A DNA stretch of 64,000 nt from Gammaproteobacteria bacterium (GCA_030431095.1 JAUIJU010000004.1:1-64000); one strand, 5' to 3'. Positions 8,020 through 17,653 are shown, counted from the first letter of the stretch. Translations and numbers: made by a program. The notes: generated by a model from the sequence alone, not told the origin.

Positions 8020-9327
8020 TCAGGCCGGCCAGTCGTCTTCTTCTTCGGACTCCATTTCGCCCTCGTACACCTGTGACATGGTGCGCGCCGAGGTCAGGGC
8101 GTCGGCGAAGTCGCCGTGATGGGATTCGGCCGGCGCGCGACGATGTATGCGCAGCAGGGTATACACCAGCAGCAGGGAAAACACGCCGGCGTTGAACCAG
8201 AACATGCCCGGGGCGCCCAGCCGTCCCATGAACCAGGGCGCGATCAGGGGGCCGATGACCGCGCCGGCGCCGTAGACCAGCAGCAGGCTGGCGGACACCT
8301 GCACGAAGCTGTCCGGTTCGGCCCAGTCGTTGGCGTGGGCCACGGCGATGGAATAGGTGGGAAAGGCCAGTGCGCCCCAGCCCGCGCCGAGCGCCATGAC
8401 CGCGGCCAGCGGCAGACCCGGCCCCAGCCAGCCGATGGCGGCAGAGACCAGGGCGCCGCCCAGGCAGATCGCCGCCAGCACCCAGCGCCGGTCCACCCGG
8501 TCCGACCACCAGCCCAGGGGCCATTGGCCCAGGGCGCCGCCGAGAATGACCGAGGTCATAAACCAGGCCGCCATGGCGGGGTTGTCGGACCAGGCCGCCA
8601 CGAAAACGGCCGCCAGCGCCCAGAACACGCCATTGTTCAGCCCGGCCGCGAGTGTGCCGACCAGGCCGACGGGGGAATTGCGCCACAAGGCGCGCAGGTC
8701 CAGGCTGGCGCGCTCCACCTCCCGCGGCTCGGTTTGCACCGACATCAGCACCGGCAGGGCTGCCAGGGAAACCAGCACCGAGGTCAGGGCGAACAGCTGC
8801 AGTTCCGCGGGGTCGGACAGCAGCAGCATTTGCTGGCCCACGGCCAGCACGGTCATGTTGATCAGGATGTACGCGGAGAACACCACGCCGCGGTTGTCGT
8901 TGGTGGAGCGCTCGTTCAGCCAGCTCTCGATCACCACGTAGAGCACCGCGAAGCAAAAGCCGGAAATCAGCCGCAGCACCATCCAGCTGCCCAGGTTGAC
9001 CCACAGGCCGTGCAGCAAGGGGGCCGCCGAGGCCAGCGCGGTCATCGCCGCGAACATGCGCACGTGTCCGGCACGCCGGATCATCGGCGTGCCGAGCCAG
9101 CAACCGAGGGTGAAGCCAAGAAAATAGGTGCCGCCGAACAGGCCCACCGCCTGTGGCGAAAAGCTTTCCAGGGTGGCGCGCACCGGCAGCAGCACACCCT
9201 GCAGGCCCTGCCCGGTGAGCAGGATGGCGGTGCCCAGCAGCAGGGCGGCGACAGCGGCGAGAGCCTGGATCACGACGGTGCCCCGGACGCGGTTTCGAAG
9301 CGCCGCATTATGGCATTGCACAGCCAT
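8020..9327 (-). CDS. MFS transporter (YcaD-like)
   Basis: Inner-membrane permease with about 12 hydrophobic helices over 435 residues, a charged central loop (QTEPREVERASLDLRALWR, about residue 200) and an acidic tail ending EMESEEEDDWPA. Family marks include FLGFTLGCWLGTPMIRRAGHVR after the second helix and WPLGWWSDRVDRRWVL after the eighth. Substrate unknown; relatives are drug or metabolite exporters. It converges on the small sulfotransferase with 9 bases between stops and diverges from the BCCT gene. The ATG at 9327 gives a rather polar 18-residue leader; a GTG at 9273 (MIQALAAVAALLLG) would start just before the first helix and is a fair alternative. Confidence 0.8.
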   Translation of the reverse strand: MAVQCHNAALRNRVRGTVVIQALAAVAALLLGTAILLTGQGLQGVLLPVRATLESFSPQAVGLFGGTYFLGFTLGCWLGTPMIRRAGHVRMFAAMTALASAAPLLHGLWVNLGSWMVLRLISGFCFAVLYVVIESWLNERSTNDNRGVVFSAYILINMTVLAVGQQMLLLSDPAELQLFALTSVLVSLAALPVLMSVQTEPREVERASLDLRALWRNSPVGLVGTLAAGLNNGVFWALAAVFVAAWSDNPAMAAWFMTSVILGGALGQWPLGWWSDRVDRRWVLAAICLGGALVSAAIGWLGPGLPLAAVMALGAGWGALAFPTYSIAVAHANDWAEPDSFVQVSASLLLVYGAGAVIGPLIAPWFMGRLGAPGMFWFNAGVFSLLLVYTLLRIHRRAPAESHHGDFADALTSARTMSQVYEGEMESEEEDDWPA

Positions 9328-9506
9328 CCAGGGATACGTTTTTGCTCCTCGTTTCCGTCGTCGCCCGCGCTCACGGTCAGGCGCGGTAGTGGATATTCGG
9401 TGGCGGAGCCGGTAGCCTTTCGGCTCTCTCCACTGACAGTGATTCGTCGTCCGTGTGACGCGCCATGCGGTGCAGCGGTCGTCGTTCCCGAACCGGGGCC
9501 GAAACC

Positions 9507-11108
9507 GTGCATCAATCCGCCAGCGACAGCGAAGTGCTCGTCGACGAGTACACTTCCGACTTCGAGGTCGGGCAAGACAACGTCCAGGCCCTGGGCCTCG
9601 ACTTCCACAACCCGGTGTTCGCGATTTCCGGCGTCAGTGTCATCCTGTTCGTGGCGTTCACGCTGAGTTTCCCGGAGACCGCCGAGGCCTGGTTCGGCGC
9701 CCTGCGTCCCTGGCTGACCAGCAATTTCGACTGGTTTTTCATGATCGCCGGAAACTTCCTCTTGCTGTTCTGCGTGGTGCTCGTCGTGTCTCCTGTCGGT
9801 TCGGTGCGTATCGGCGGGCCAGATGCGGAGCCGATGTACGGCTATACCGCCTGGGTGTCCATGTTGTTTGCCGCAGGAATCGGCATCGGCATCATGTTTT
9901 ACGCCGTGCTCGAACCCATGAACCACCTGCTGAACCCACCGCTGGGGCTCGAAGGCCTGGCGCCGGACGCCCAGCGGGAGCTGGCCATGGCGGCGACCGT
10001 GTTCCACTGGTCGTTGCACCCCTGGGCGATTTACGCCGTGGTCGGATTGTCGCTGGCCTTTTTCAGCTACAACAAGGGTATGCCGCTGATCGTGCGATCG
10101 GCCATGTACCCGATATTTGGCGAGCGCGTGTGGGGCTGGCCAGGCCACGTGGTGGACGTGCTGGCCGTGTTCGCTACCCTGTTCGGTCTGGCCACGTCGC
10201 TGGGCTACGGCGCCGAACAGTCCGCCGGCGGCTTGCACTACCTGTTCGGGCTCCCCGACAGCGATGGACTCCGTATCGCCATCGTGCTGGTGATCACCGC
10301 CATGGCGCTGGTCTCGGTGCTGCGAGGGCTGGATGGCGGCATCAAGATTCTGTCCGAGGCCAACATGGCCATGGCCGCGTTGCTGGGGCTGTTCATTCTC
10401 CTGGTCGGGCCCACGCTGGCGACGCTGGGTGCGGTATTCGACAACTCGGTGGCCTACCTGAAGTATCTGCCTGAATTGTCGAATTGGGTGGGCCGGGAAG
10501 ACACTGGCTACTACCATGGCTGGACCACTTTCTACTGGTCCTGGTGGATTGCCTTTTCGCCGTTCGTCGGCCTGTTCATCGCGCGCATCTCGTCCGGGCG
10601 AACGGTCCGTGAGTTCCTGCTCGTCTCCATTCTCGCGCCTTCCTTCATTTTCATTCTGTGGATGACGATCTTCGGTCACGCGGCCATGGACCAGTACCTG
10701 CTGGGAGGGTATCGCGGCGTGGTGGACACGGTCGAAAACTTCCAGCCGGAACTCTCCATGTTCGCCTTCCTCTCGGAGTATCCCCTGGCCTCGGCGACAT
10801 CCGTGATCGGCATCGTGCTGGTGCTGGTGTTTTTCGTCACATCCATGGATTCCGGCGCGCTGGTGGTCGACACCATGACGGCAGGTGGAAAGATCGATGC
10901 ACCCATCGCGCAGCGCGTGTTCTGGTGCTGTTTCCTCGGGCTGATCGGCATTGCCCTGCTCAAGGGTGGCGGTCTGTCTTCATTGCAGGCGCTGGCGCTG
11001 GCCACCGGGTTTCCATTCGGCCTGGTGGTGATCCTGATGGCGATCAGCCTGTACAAGGGGCTTTCCGCGGAGCGCAAACTGCTGCAGGCGGAGCAGGGCG
11101 ATGTATAG
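9507..11108 (+). CDS. BCCT family transporter (betaine/carnitine/choline type)
   Basis: Secondary transporter for quaternary ammonium or sulfonium solutes such as glycine betaine, choline or DMSP. It has about 12 membrane segments, a charged N-terminal tail, the glycine-rich AAGIGIGIMFYAVLEP of the substrate/Na+ region, and the family signature WSWWIAFSPFVGLFIARIS, with GRTVREF following. The glycine-rich segment resembles Na+-coupled members more than the Na+-independent carnitine antiporter. The GTG at 9507 (533 residues) is preferred; an in-frame ATG at 9465 adds an Arg-rich leader without a ribosome site. The stop overlaps the next start (universal stress protein) by eight bases, indicating coupling. 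Exact substrate is not assignable. Confidence 0.87.
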   Translation: MHQSASDSEVLVDEYTSDFEVGQDNVQALGLDFHNPVFAISGVSVILFVAFTLSFPETAEAWFGALRPWLTSNFDWFFMIAGNFLLLFCVVLVVSPVGSVRIGGPDAEPMYGYTAWVSMLFAAGIGIGIMFYAVLEPMNHLLNPPLGLEGLAPDAQRELAMAATVFHWSLHPWAIYAVVGLSLAFFSYNKGMPLIVRSAMYPIFGERVWGWPGHVVDVLAVFATLFGLATSLGYGAEQSAGGLHYLFGLPDSDGLRIAIVLVITAMALVSVLRGLDGGIKILSEANMAMAALLGLFILLVGPTLATLGAVFDNSVAYLKYLPELSNWVGREDTGYYHGWTTFYWSWWIAFSPFVGLFIARISSGRTVREFLLVSILAPSFIFILWMTIFGHAAMDQYLLGGYRGVVDTVENFQPELSMFAFLSEYPLASATSVIGIVLVLVFFVTSMDSGALVVDTMTAGGKIDAPIAQRVFWCCFLGLIGIALLKGGGLSSLQALALATGFPFGLVVILMAISLYKGLSAERKLLQAEQGDV

Positions 11109-11517
11109 GCACATCGGCGTTCCCGTGGACCTGGCCCACCGCGACAAGCTCGACAAGGCGCTGCGCACAGCTTGCAGCCTTTCCGCCACGTTCGAAGCGC
11201 GAATCTCCCTGGTGGGCGTGACAGCCCCCGCTCCTGGCAGTGCCGCGCACAACCCGGCGGAATTTGCCGACAGGCTCGACGAACTGGCCGGGGAACTGGC
11301 GGAATATTGCGGTCACCCGGTGGCCGCATTGACCGAGGTTATCGGCGATCCGGCGGCGGACCTGGACCGTGCGCTGGACAAGCGATTCCACGCCCTGGGC
11401 GTCGATCTCGTGGTCATGGCGTCGCACGTTCCCGGGTTTCGCGAGTACATCTTTCATTCCAATGCGGGATTCCTGGCCTCCCACTCGGACCTGTCGGTTT
11501 TTGTCGTGCGGGACTGA
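11101..11517 (+). CDS. Universal stress protein family (UspA-like)
   Basis: A 138-residue single Usp domain beginning MYRHIGVPVDLAHRDKLDKAL with the usual beta strand, helix and C-terminal FVVRD strand. ATP-binding members have G-x2-G-x9-G-S/T after an ASH motif; here the segment VMASHVPGFREYIFHSNAGF keeps ASH but has only a loose match to the glycines and serine, so nucleotide binding is uncertain. It overlaps the BCCT gene by eight bases, a pairing seen for several BCCT and TRAP transporters, where the Usp partner is thought to tune the transporter. Cytosolic. Confidence 0.82.
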   Translation: MYRHIGVPVDLAHRDKLDKALRTACSLSATFEARISLVGVTAPAPGSAAHNPAEFADRLDELAGELAEYCGHPVAALTEVIGDPAADLDRALDKRFHALGVDLVVMASHVPGFREYIFHSNAGFLASHSDLSVFVVRD

Positions 11518-11527
11518 CCCGCATCTC

Positions 11528-12511
11528 ATGAACCTGCCCCGACCCTTTATTCGCCTGCCCTGGCGCTTCGACGCGCGGCGCCTGGAGGACGAAATCTCCG
11601 GGTTGCCGGATGCGGTCTGGATGGCGCACCCTTCCCGCATGGCGGGGAATTCAGCCCTGGCGCTGGTGTCAAGGGACGGGGAGGACAATGACGCATTCGA
11701 CGGTCCGATGGCGCCGACGCCCCACCTGGAGCGGTGCGCCTACCTGCAACAGGCACTTGCCGCCTTTGGTGAAGTATTGGGTCGCTCACGACTGATGCGG
11801 CTGGCCCCCGGTTCAGAGGTACGGCTGCACGTCGACTTCAACTATCACTGGGTTTCCCGGGTGCGGATTCACGTGCCCGTGGTCACCGAGCCGGGCGTGA
11901 TGTTTCATTGTGCTGACCAGCGCGTTCACATGGCGCCGGGTGAGTGCTGGCTGTTCAACTCCTGGCGACGGCACCGTGTCACCCACGATGGCAGTGCGGA
12001 TCGCATACACCTTGTGGTGGATACGGCCGGGTCGGCGCGTTTCTGGCGTTTGGTGCAGCGTGTCATCGAGGGACCGGAACCCGCGCCGACACCGGTCGTT
12101 TTCGACGCAGGCGCCCGCCCGCGACTGGCCACCGAGCGTTTCAATACTTCGCCCGTCATGGCGCCGGCCGAGCTCGATGCGCTGGTGGCGGAACTGGTGG
12201 GGGAGTTTTCCGCGCATCCGGGCAACGACCCCGTGCTGGTGGCGCGCTACCGCGCCCTGCTGGACGACCTGCGCCACGACTGGCGAGCGGCCTGGCACCG
12301 CCATGGGCCGTCACCGGTCGGCCGTGACGATTACCGGGCGCTGCTCGAACGCGCGCATGGCGCCCTGCACCGGAATCCACGCGCATTGCTGACCGCCAGC
12401 AACGAGATCGGCGTGAACCCGGTAATCGTCCAGCGCATCCTGGCGCCGGCCCTGGACGAGGACCGCTGGCCGGACCTGGCACGCGCGGTGCTCGGCGTCG
12501 ATCAGGCCTGA
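11528..12511 (+). CDS. Aspartyl/asparaginyl beta-hydroxylase-like Fe/2-oxoglutarate oxygenase
   Basis: Predicted cupin-fold oxygenase. With the ATG at 11528 (327 residues) the core lies at residues ~95-165: LHVDFNYHW, then RVRIHVPVVT (H115), then WLFNSWRRHRVTH (H149) and DRIHLVVD (R159). By comparison with mammalian AspH-type enzymes, H115 and H149 would hold iron and R159 would bind 2-oxoglutarate. Residues ~180-327 form a second, helical part without a recognised domain. The frame is open further upstream but overlaps the stress-protein gene in another phase. Its stop overlaps that of the opposing TPR-sulfotransferase gene by 10 bases. The target could be a peptide, protein or small amino-acid derivative. 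Confidence 0.75.
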   Translation: MNLPRPFIRLPWRFDARRLEDEISGLPDAVWMAHPSRMAGNSALALVSRDGEDNDAFDGPMAPTPHLERCAYLQQALAAFGEVLGRSRLMRLAPGSEVRLHVDFNYHWVSRVRIHVPVVTEPGVMFHCADQRVHMAPGECWLFNSWRRHRVTHDGSADRIHLVVDTAGSARFWRLVQRVIEGPEPAPTPVVFDAGARPRLATERFNTSPVMAPAELDALVAELVGEFSAHPGNDPVLVARYRALLDDLRHDWRAAWHRHGPSPVGRDDYRALLERAHGALHRNPRALLTASNEIGVNPVIVQRILAPALDEDRWPDLARAVLGVDQA

Positions 12512-14568
12512 GCGGTCCACCGCGCCCGGGTGTTTACCGGGTCATCGATTTCGTAGCGGTCCCTGACCGCGGGGCCCAGGGCCTCCTTCAACGGGTCGAG
12601 CCAAGGCTCGAAGGGTTTCCAGGCCGACAACCCGCTTCGGTAGATGGGGCGGCGCACCTGCTCCGAACTCGGTGTACGCACACTGCGCACAGTGCGGTGA
12701 AAGTCCAGGCAGTCGGGCTCGAATTCCAGTTCGCAGAAATCCAGCAGCCGGCGGACCTGGCCCTCCAGGTCGTTCACCACGTCCTCGTGGTGCACGCGAA
12801 GCACTTCGCCAGGCAGAACGGCGTCCCAGTGGTCCATGAGTTCGATATAGCGGCGGTAGTAGTTGCCGATGGGGCGCAGCCCGTAGGAAAACTCCTGGCC
12901 CTGTCCGAACAGCTGTTTGAAGCCACTGAAGCAACAGGATAGGGGGTGGCGGCGGGCGTCGATGATTTTCGCATTGGGCAGGATCAGCCGGATCAGGCCC
13001 ACGTGAAAGAAATTGTTCGGATTCTTGTCGATGAAAAAATCCGATCCGTGCCGGTACAGCCGGGTGTCCTCGAGGTATTGCTCACCGAAACGCCGGAAAT
13101 AGTCCCCGTCCAGTTCGGCCAGGATGGCCGGATATCGCGGTGTCTCTTCCGGATTTTCGATCAATCGGTCGGTTCCACGCAGACGGTGGGCAAGGGCGAT
13201 GATGTGCGGCAGTTCGTACGTGCCCGTCACCCGCGAATGGGACGCCAGGATCTGTTCCAGCAGGGTTGACCCCGCTCGCGGCATACCCACGATGAAAATG
13301 GGGTCATGCGCCTGGCAGCCCGCCTCCCGGTGTTTTTCGAACAGATCGCGTGTGCACACCTCGATCTGCGCCCGGGTTCGGATACCCAGGTGCAAGGGAT
13401 GATGACGTACGCGTTCGTGCTTCAGGGCGTTGCCGCGCTCGTAGTGGCGAAAGGCCTGTTCCCAGTCTTCGCGGTCCTCGAGCGACTTGCCCAGCGCGAA
13501 ACACAGGTGAATGCGGTCGTCCAGGGCCACACCGTCCGCGGCTTCCTGTCGACGCATCGCGTTCAGCTCCTGGTCCGTGAAGCGATAGTTTTTCAGGTTA
13601 GCCAGAGACCAGTAGGCGTCGCCGTGGTCGGGTTTGAGGGTATAGGCCGCCCGGTAGGATTCGATGGCCTGGTCAGTTGCCCCGATGGTTTTGTGCGCGT
13701 GGCCCAGCATGACGTGTAGCTGATGTTGGCGTGGACTGCGCTCCAGGACTTCCTGGTAGAGCTCGATGGCGTTGTGCTGGTCGCCGATGCCGGAGGCCGC
13801 ATTGGCGAGCAGGGCCTTGTAAGCGAGGTTTTCCGGGTGACGGTCCAGAAGTTGCTGGCACTGGGAGTGGGCCCGCTCGAACTTTTGCATTTTCAGCAGA
13901 AGGTTGGCCAGGTCGAAACGTGCCTGGTCATAGTCCGGGGCGATCTCGATGCAGGTTTCCAGCAGAAACTCGGCGTCCGTTAGGACGTCGAGCTCCGCGC
14001 CGATCATGGCCAGCAGGCGCATGCCTTCGACGTCCTGCTTGTGACGACGCAGGTAGTGACGCACAAGTTGCTCGGCGCTTTGCAGCCGGCCTTCGTGCAT
14101 CATGCTGGTGACCGCCACCAGTTCGCGGGGCAGCGCCTCCAGTCGTTCGAGCTGGTCCGCGGCCGCGGAGCGATGCCGTTCCATGCCGGCCTCGGCATAA
14201 AGGCTGACAAGCTGCCGCCAGCTGCCGGGCAGGGCGGGGTTGTGGCGCAGTGCTTCCTCGAATGCGCGACGCGCCTGGTCTGGCTGCTCCAGAGCTCGGT
14301 GACTGTGTCCCCGCTCCTGCCAGGCGCGCGCGTCGTCGGGCGCCTCGTCCAGCAATTTCCGGATGGTATCGAGGGCTTCCGCGGGGCGGCGCTGGTAGCG
14401 CTTTGCGACGGCCAGCGAGTACAGGAGCTTCCGACGTTCCTCCTCGCTCTCGGTCGACTCCAGGGCCCGAGTCGCCACGCGTTCAGCACCCTGGAAATCC
14501 GAGGCGCGGATACGTCCCCGGGATTCTTCGACCGGGTCCGTCACGGCGTCCGTCACGGCATGGGCCAC
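12502..14568 (-). CDS. TPR-repeat sulfotransferase
   Basis: Two-part protein of 688 residues. Residues ~20-340 are a run of tetratricopeptide-like helical repeats (several with the ...A...L...P pattern, e.g. DQHNAIELYQEVLERSP), a likely protein- or peptide-docking surface. Residues ~420-680 are a sulfotransferase: HDPIFIVGMPRAGSTLLEQI is the PAPS 5'-phosphosulfate loop and KIIDARRHPLSCCFSGFKQ the 3'-phosphate site. No signal peptide or membrane helix is visible, so it should act in the cytosol. This architecture is frequent in marine Proteobacteria but its acceptors are mostly unknown. It lies downstream of a TonB-dependent receptor on the same strand, with a 67-base gap holding a stem-loop, and faces an AspH-like hydroxylase gene. 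Confidence 0.85.
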   Translation of the reverse strand: MAHAVTDAVTDPVEESRGRIRASDFQGAERVATRALESTESEEERRKLLYSLAVAKRYQRRPAEALDTIRKLLDEAPDDARAWQERGHSHRALEQPDQARRAFEEALRHNPALPGSWRQLVSLYAEAGMERHRSAAADQLERLEALPRELVAVTSMMHEGRLQSAEQLVRHYLRRHKQDVEGMRLLAMIGAELDVLTDAEFLLETCIEIAPDYDQARFDLANLLLKMQKFERAHSQCQQLLDRHPENLAYKALLANAASGIGDQHNAIELYQEVLERSPRQHQLHVMLGHAHKTIGATDQAIESYRAAYTLKPDHGDAYWSLANLKNYRFTDQELNAMRRQEAADGVALDDRIHLCFALGKSLEDREDWEQAFRHYERGNALKHERVRHHPLHLGIRTRAQIEVCTRDLFEKHREAGCQAHDPIFIVGMPRAGSTLLEQILASHSRVTGTYELPHIIALAHRLRGTDRLIENPEETPRYPAILAELDGDYFRRFGEQYLEDTRLYRHGSDFFIDKNPNNFFHVGLIRLILPNAKIIDARRHPLSCCFSGFKQLFGQGQEFSYGLRPIGNYYRRYIELMDHWDAVLPGEVLRVHHEDVVNDLEGQVRRLLDFCELEFEPDCLDFHRTVRSVRTPSSEQVRRPIYRSGLSAWKPFEPWLDPLKEALGPAVRDRYEIDDPVNTRARWTAQA

Positions 14569-14589
14569 CGTGTCGGACCTGAGTGCAAA

Positions 14590-14607
14590 GCGGCCCTTGC
14601 GGGCCGC
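14590..14607 (-). terminator. Stem-loop between receptor and TPR-sulfotransferase genes
   Basis: GCGGCCC and GGGCCGC pair around a 4-base loop. On the minus strand it follows the receptor gene without a U run, so it may be an attenuator or mRNA-stability element that lets a fraction of transcripts reach the sulfotransferase. Confidence 0.35.
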
Positions 14608-14635
14608 CTCGCGTGGTCGTTCCCCGGCGCCATGT

Positions 14636-17494
14636 TCAGTAGTCGTAACTGACCCGCAGGCCGAAGGTCCGCGGGCGGTTGGTGGTCACGCTGGGCGTCC
14701 AGTCGCTTGCGTTCACGTTCAGCTGGGCGCGCTCGTCCGTGAGGTTGTTCACGAACAGCTCCACGCCCCAGTTGTCCTTTTGCAGGCCAATGGCGGCATT
14801 GAAGATGGCGTAGTCCTCCTGCACATAACGCGCCGCCTTGAAGCGGGTGTCCCCGTTGGCGTCCACGCCGACGAAGTTCGGGTTGGTGACCGAGGCCAGA
14901 TCATCGCCCGTCAGCGGGGTCCCACAGAAGCCCCCTTCTTCGGCAATCGAGAGGCTGGTGCCGTTGCCGTATACCTGCGCGGTCACGTCTTCGACAAAGT
15001 ACGCGTTACAGGTGGCCAGGGCACGGCTGTCGCCCGTGTAGGCCACACCCCCGCGCAGGTAGCCGTTCGCCTGCAGGCTGTCGATGGGGAAGTCCCATCG
15101 CGCGCGCAGGTTGCCGGAAAACTCCGCCGTGTAGGGAAGGCGGCTTCCGACCGGCACGACAACGCCTTCGAGCTGCGGGTTCACGCGGGTGATTTCGTTG
15201 TCGACCCACGCGGCGGCGCCGGAAATGACCAGGTTGTCCGTCACCAACCACGAGAAATCCGCATCGAGACCGGTGACTTCGGCGTCGCCGATGTTCTCCA
15301 CGAACACCAGGAAGGCCACGTTGGCCGGGTCGAATCGCGACATCTGCAGTTCCTCGATGTCCGAGTGGTACGCGGTCGCATTCAGGCGCAAGCGGCCGTC
15401 CGCCAGGTCGCTCTTGATGCCGAACTCGTAGTTGGTCAGCGTATCGGTTTTGGTGACTGCCGGCACCAGGAACCCTTCGTAGACCCCGGTCTGGTTGGCC
15501 GATGGCTGGCCGGCATTTCGGTTGGAGGTTTGCGGGCGGTAGCCTTCGGACCAGCCGCCGTAGAGCATGATGTCGTCAGTCACGTTCCATTTCAGCGTGC
15601 CACGGAAAATCGTATCGGACTGGTTGATCACGCCGTCCGAGCCGAGTCCCTCCAGCGTGAACGTTCCCGCATTCAGGCTGTCGACGATCGTCTGCGCGGC
15701 GCCGGCGCTGAAAAAGGTCAGCAGGTCGTCGATGTTGCCGGACTCGTTGTAGGCGCCCAGGGCCTGCAGCCGCTCGGTCACGCGATTGTCGAAGGCCTGG
15801 CCGTCGCAGGGCTCAGCGGCGCCCTTGCAGCCGAACGACGATCCGGTGGAACCGCGCAGGGCATAGTCGAGATCGTAGTAGCGCGCACCGATCGAAGCAG
15901 TCAGCGTGTCCGTCAGGTCGAACTCCAGCTCGCCGAAGAATGCGACCTGGTCCTCGTCCCGTGTGAAGCTGTTGACGAAGGTGGTGGCCGGACCGCGGCT
16001 GAAAGGGTCGGTCACCCCATCCACGATGCTCACGATGTTGCCTTCGGTGGGCGGTTGATTGGGCGGATCGGTGATGGTGCCAGGCGCCTGTGCGTGGTTG
16101 AAACCGGCGTCGACGGAGCCGAAGTACTGGAACTCGCCGTCGGAGGTGCTTTTCTGGTCGTCGACGAACACGCCGGCAGTCAGGTTGCCGCGTTCGAATT
16201 CCCAACTGGCGCGCAGTTCGTTGGTCAGGCGTTCGTTGGTGGTTTCTCCCAGGTACTGCTTGGTGGGGTCGAAGCACTCGGTGAAGTTCGAATAGCCGCC
16301 GGTGCAGATGTAGTAGGCCTGGTAGCCGCCGCCGTTGGTGTATCCCGTGTAGTCCTGCGTGTAGTAAACGTCGCGATCGAGATAGCCGCCGGTGTAGATG
16401 ACGTCGAGCATCGCCAGGCGGCCTTCCACGGTCCAGTTCAGCAGGCCAAATTCGTCCTCGTTCTGCGTGGGCCGGAAGCGGTTCACCGATTCTTCGCCCG
16501 GCAGGTTGGGGTCGTATTCGAACACGCCCTCGGTTTCCAGGGTCTGGCTGGTGAACTGCACCAGCGCGTCCCACTCGTCGCTGATCAGCCAGGAGGCGCC
16601 GACGCGCACGCCGCTATAGGTGGCCTCGTTGAAGTCGTCCTCCACCAGGTCGCTGTTGTCGGCTACGGCCATGGTGGCGCGTACGCCGTTGCAATTGCCG
16701 CCGATGGGGTCGTCCACGGCAGGATCGCCGGTGCAGATGTGTGCCGCGGAAGAAATCTGGTTGCGGTTGATGACCTCGATGTCGCCGGCGTAGGTGCCCG
16801 GTACGTTGTCGATCCAGCCGCCCGCGTCGTCGGCGAAGGCCGCGAGGCGGAACGCCAGGGTGTCGGTGGCCGGAATGTTGATCATGGCCTCGACCGCGGT
16901 GCCCGGTTCGCCGCCACGGGTCACGGAGTAGCGCGCCTCGAAACCCGCGTCAAATCCGGAATGGTCCGGTTTGTTGGTAATCAGGCGCACGGTGCCGGCC
17001 TGCGAGCTGGCCCCGTACAGGGTCCCCTGGGGGCCGGGCAACACCTCGATGCGCTCGAGGTCCGTGGCGTAGATGTCCAGGTTGCGCCCGGCGAAGGACA
17101 CGGGTTGTTCGTCCTGGTAGAGCGCCACGGCGGGCGAAACGCCCTGCACCGAGGTGATGGTGATGGACGACTGCTCGGTGGCCGCGCCGCGGATGTACAG
17201 TTCCGCCTGGCCTGGCCCGCGCCCTGACCAGACGACGTTGGGCAGGTACTGGGCGTATTCCTCAAAACTGTCAATCCCAAGTTCGTCGATACCGTCCCCG
17301 GTGATCGCCGACACGGACACCGCGATGTCCTGCATGGACTCGGCGCGTTTCGTCGCGGTGACCACCACCTCTTCGAGCGAGCCGGTCGCGGCTTCCTGCG
17401 CGCTGGCGGCCGCCGGCGCGGCGCCGGCGGCCAGGCCGGCGAGGATGGCGCGATTCAAAGGTGTGTATTGTACGGAAATGGTGTCTTTCGACAT
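14636..17494 (-). CDS. TonB-dependent outer-membrane receptor
   Basis: A 952-residue beta-barrel receptor. The ATG at 17494 (MSKDTISVQYTPLN) has a GGGGG ribosome site and is followed by a signal peptide ending near ASAQEAATG, then the plug domain (EEVVVTATKRAESMQDIAVSVSAITG, about residues 41-66, continuing to the VEVLPGPQGTLYGASSQAGT-like segment IEVLPGPQGTLYGASSQAGT near 155) and a barrel ending TFGLRVSYDY with a C-terminal aromatic residue. Several Cys pairs occur in predicted loops (HICTGD, YICTGG, FGCKG). Substrate is not clear; plug and barrel are of the large class common in sphingomonads and xanthomonads. It is divergent from a MarR-family regulator and upstream of the TPR-sulfotransferase. 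Confidence 0.9.
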   Translation of the reverse strand: MSKDTISVQYTPLNRAILAGLAAGAAPAAASAQEAATGSLEEVVVTATKRAESMQDIAVSVSAITGDGIDELGIDSFEEYAQYLPNVVWSGRGPGQAELYIRGAATEQSSITITSVQGVSPAVALYQDEQPVSFAGRNLDIYATDLERIEVLPGPQGTLYGASSQAGTVRLITNKPDHSGFDAGFEARYSVTRGGEPGTAVEAMINIPATDTLAFRLAAFADDAGGWIDNVPGTYAGDIEVINRNQISSAAHICTGDPAVDDPIGGNCNGVRATMAVADNSDLVEDDFNEATYSGVRVGASWLISDEWDALVQFTSQTLETEGVFEYDPNLPGEESVNRFRPTQNEDEFGLLNWTVEGRLAMLDVIYTGGYLDRDVYYTQDYTGYTNGGGYQAYYICTGGYSNFTECFDPTKQYLGETTNERLTNELRASWEFERGNLTAGVFVDDQKSTSDGEFQYFGSVDAGFNHAQAPGTITDPPNQPPTEGNIVSIVDGVTDPFSRGPATTFVNSFTRDEDQVAFFGELEFDLTDTLTASIGARYYDLDYALRGSTGSSFGCKGAAEPCDGQAFDNRVTERLQALGAYNESGNIDDLLTFFSAGAAQTIVDSLNAGTFTLEGLGSDGVINQSDTIFRGTLKWNVTDDIMLYGGWSEGYRPQTSNRNAGQPSANQTGVYEGFLVPAVTKTDTLTNYEFGIKSDLADGRLRLNATAYHSDIEELQMSRFDPANVAFLVFVENIGDAEVTGLDADFSWLVTDNLVISGAAAWVDNEITRVNPQLEGVVVPVGSRLPYTAEFSGNLRARWDFPIDSLQANGYLRGGVAYTGDSRALATCNAYFVEDVTAQVYGNGTSLSIAEEGGFCGTPLTGDDLASVTNPNFVGVDANGDTRFKAARYVQEDYAIFNAAIGLQKDNWGVELFVNNLTDERAQLNVNASDWTPSVTTNRPRTFGLRVSYDY

Positions 17495-17638
17495 GCTGCC
17501 CCCAGGTGAATGTGATGTTTGGATGCCCTGGCCGCCCAATCCGCGTGTCGTACGACATGAACCGTTCGGCGTGATCCGTTTGAAGTAGTGAATCCAAAGT
17601 ATTGTACACAAACCATTAGTGACGTGGATTATCGCCTG

Positions 17639-17653
17639 ACTATGGAGAATAGT
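17639..17653. promoter_or_regulatory. Inverted repeat in the receptor/MarR intergenic region
   Basis: Perfect 5-5-5 inverted repeat ACTAT-GGAGA-ATAGT in the AT-rich 277-base gap between the divergent receptor and marR starts. Size and place suit a MarR-type dimer site; this is inference from symmetry and position. Confidence 0.35.

Noticed and set aside
14570-17227. An 885-codon open frame antisense to the TonB-dependent receptor
   Set aside because: Composition is that of a shadow of the receptor, and the receptor has signal peptide, plug and barrel motifs.
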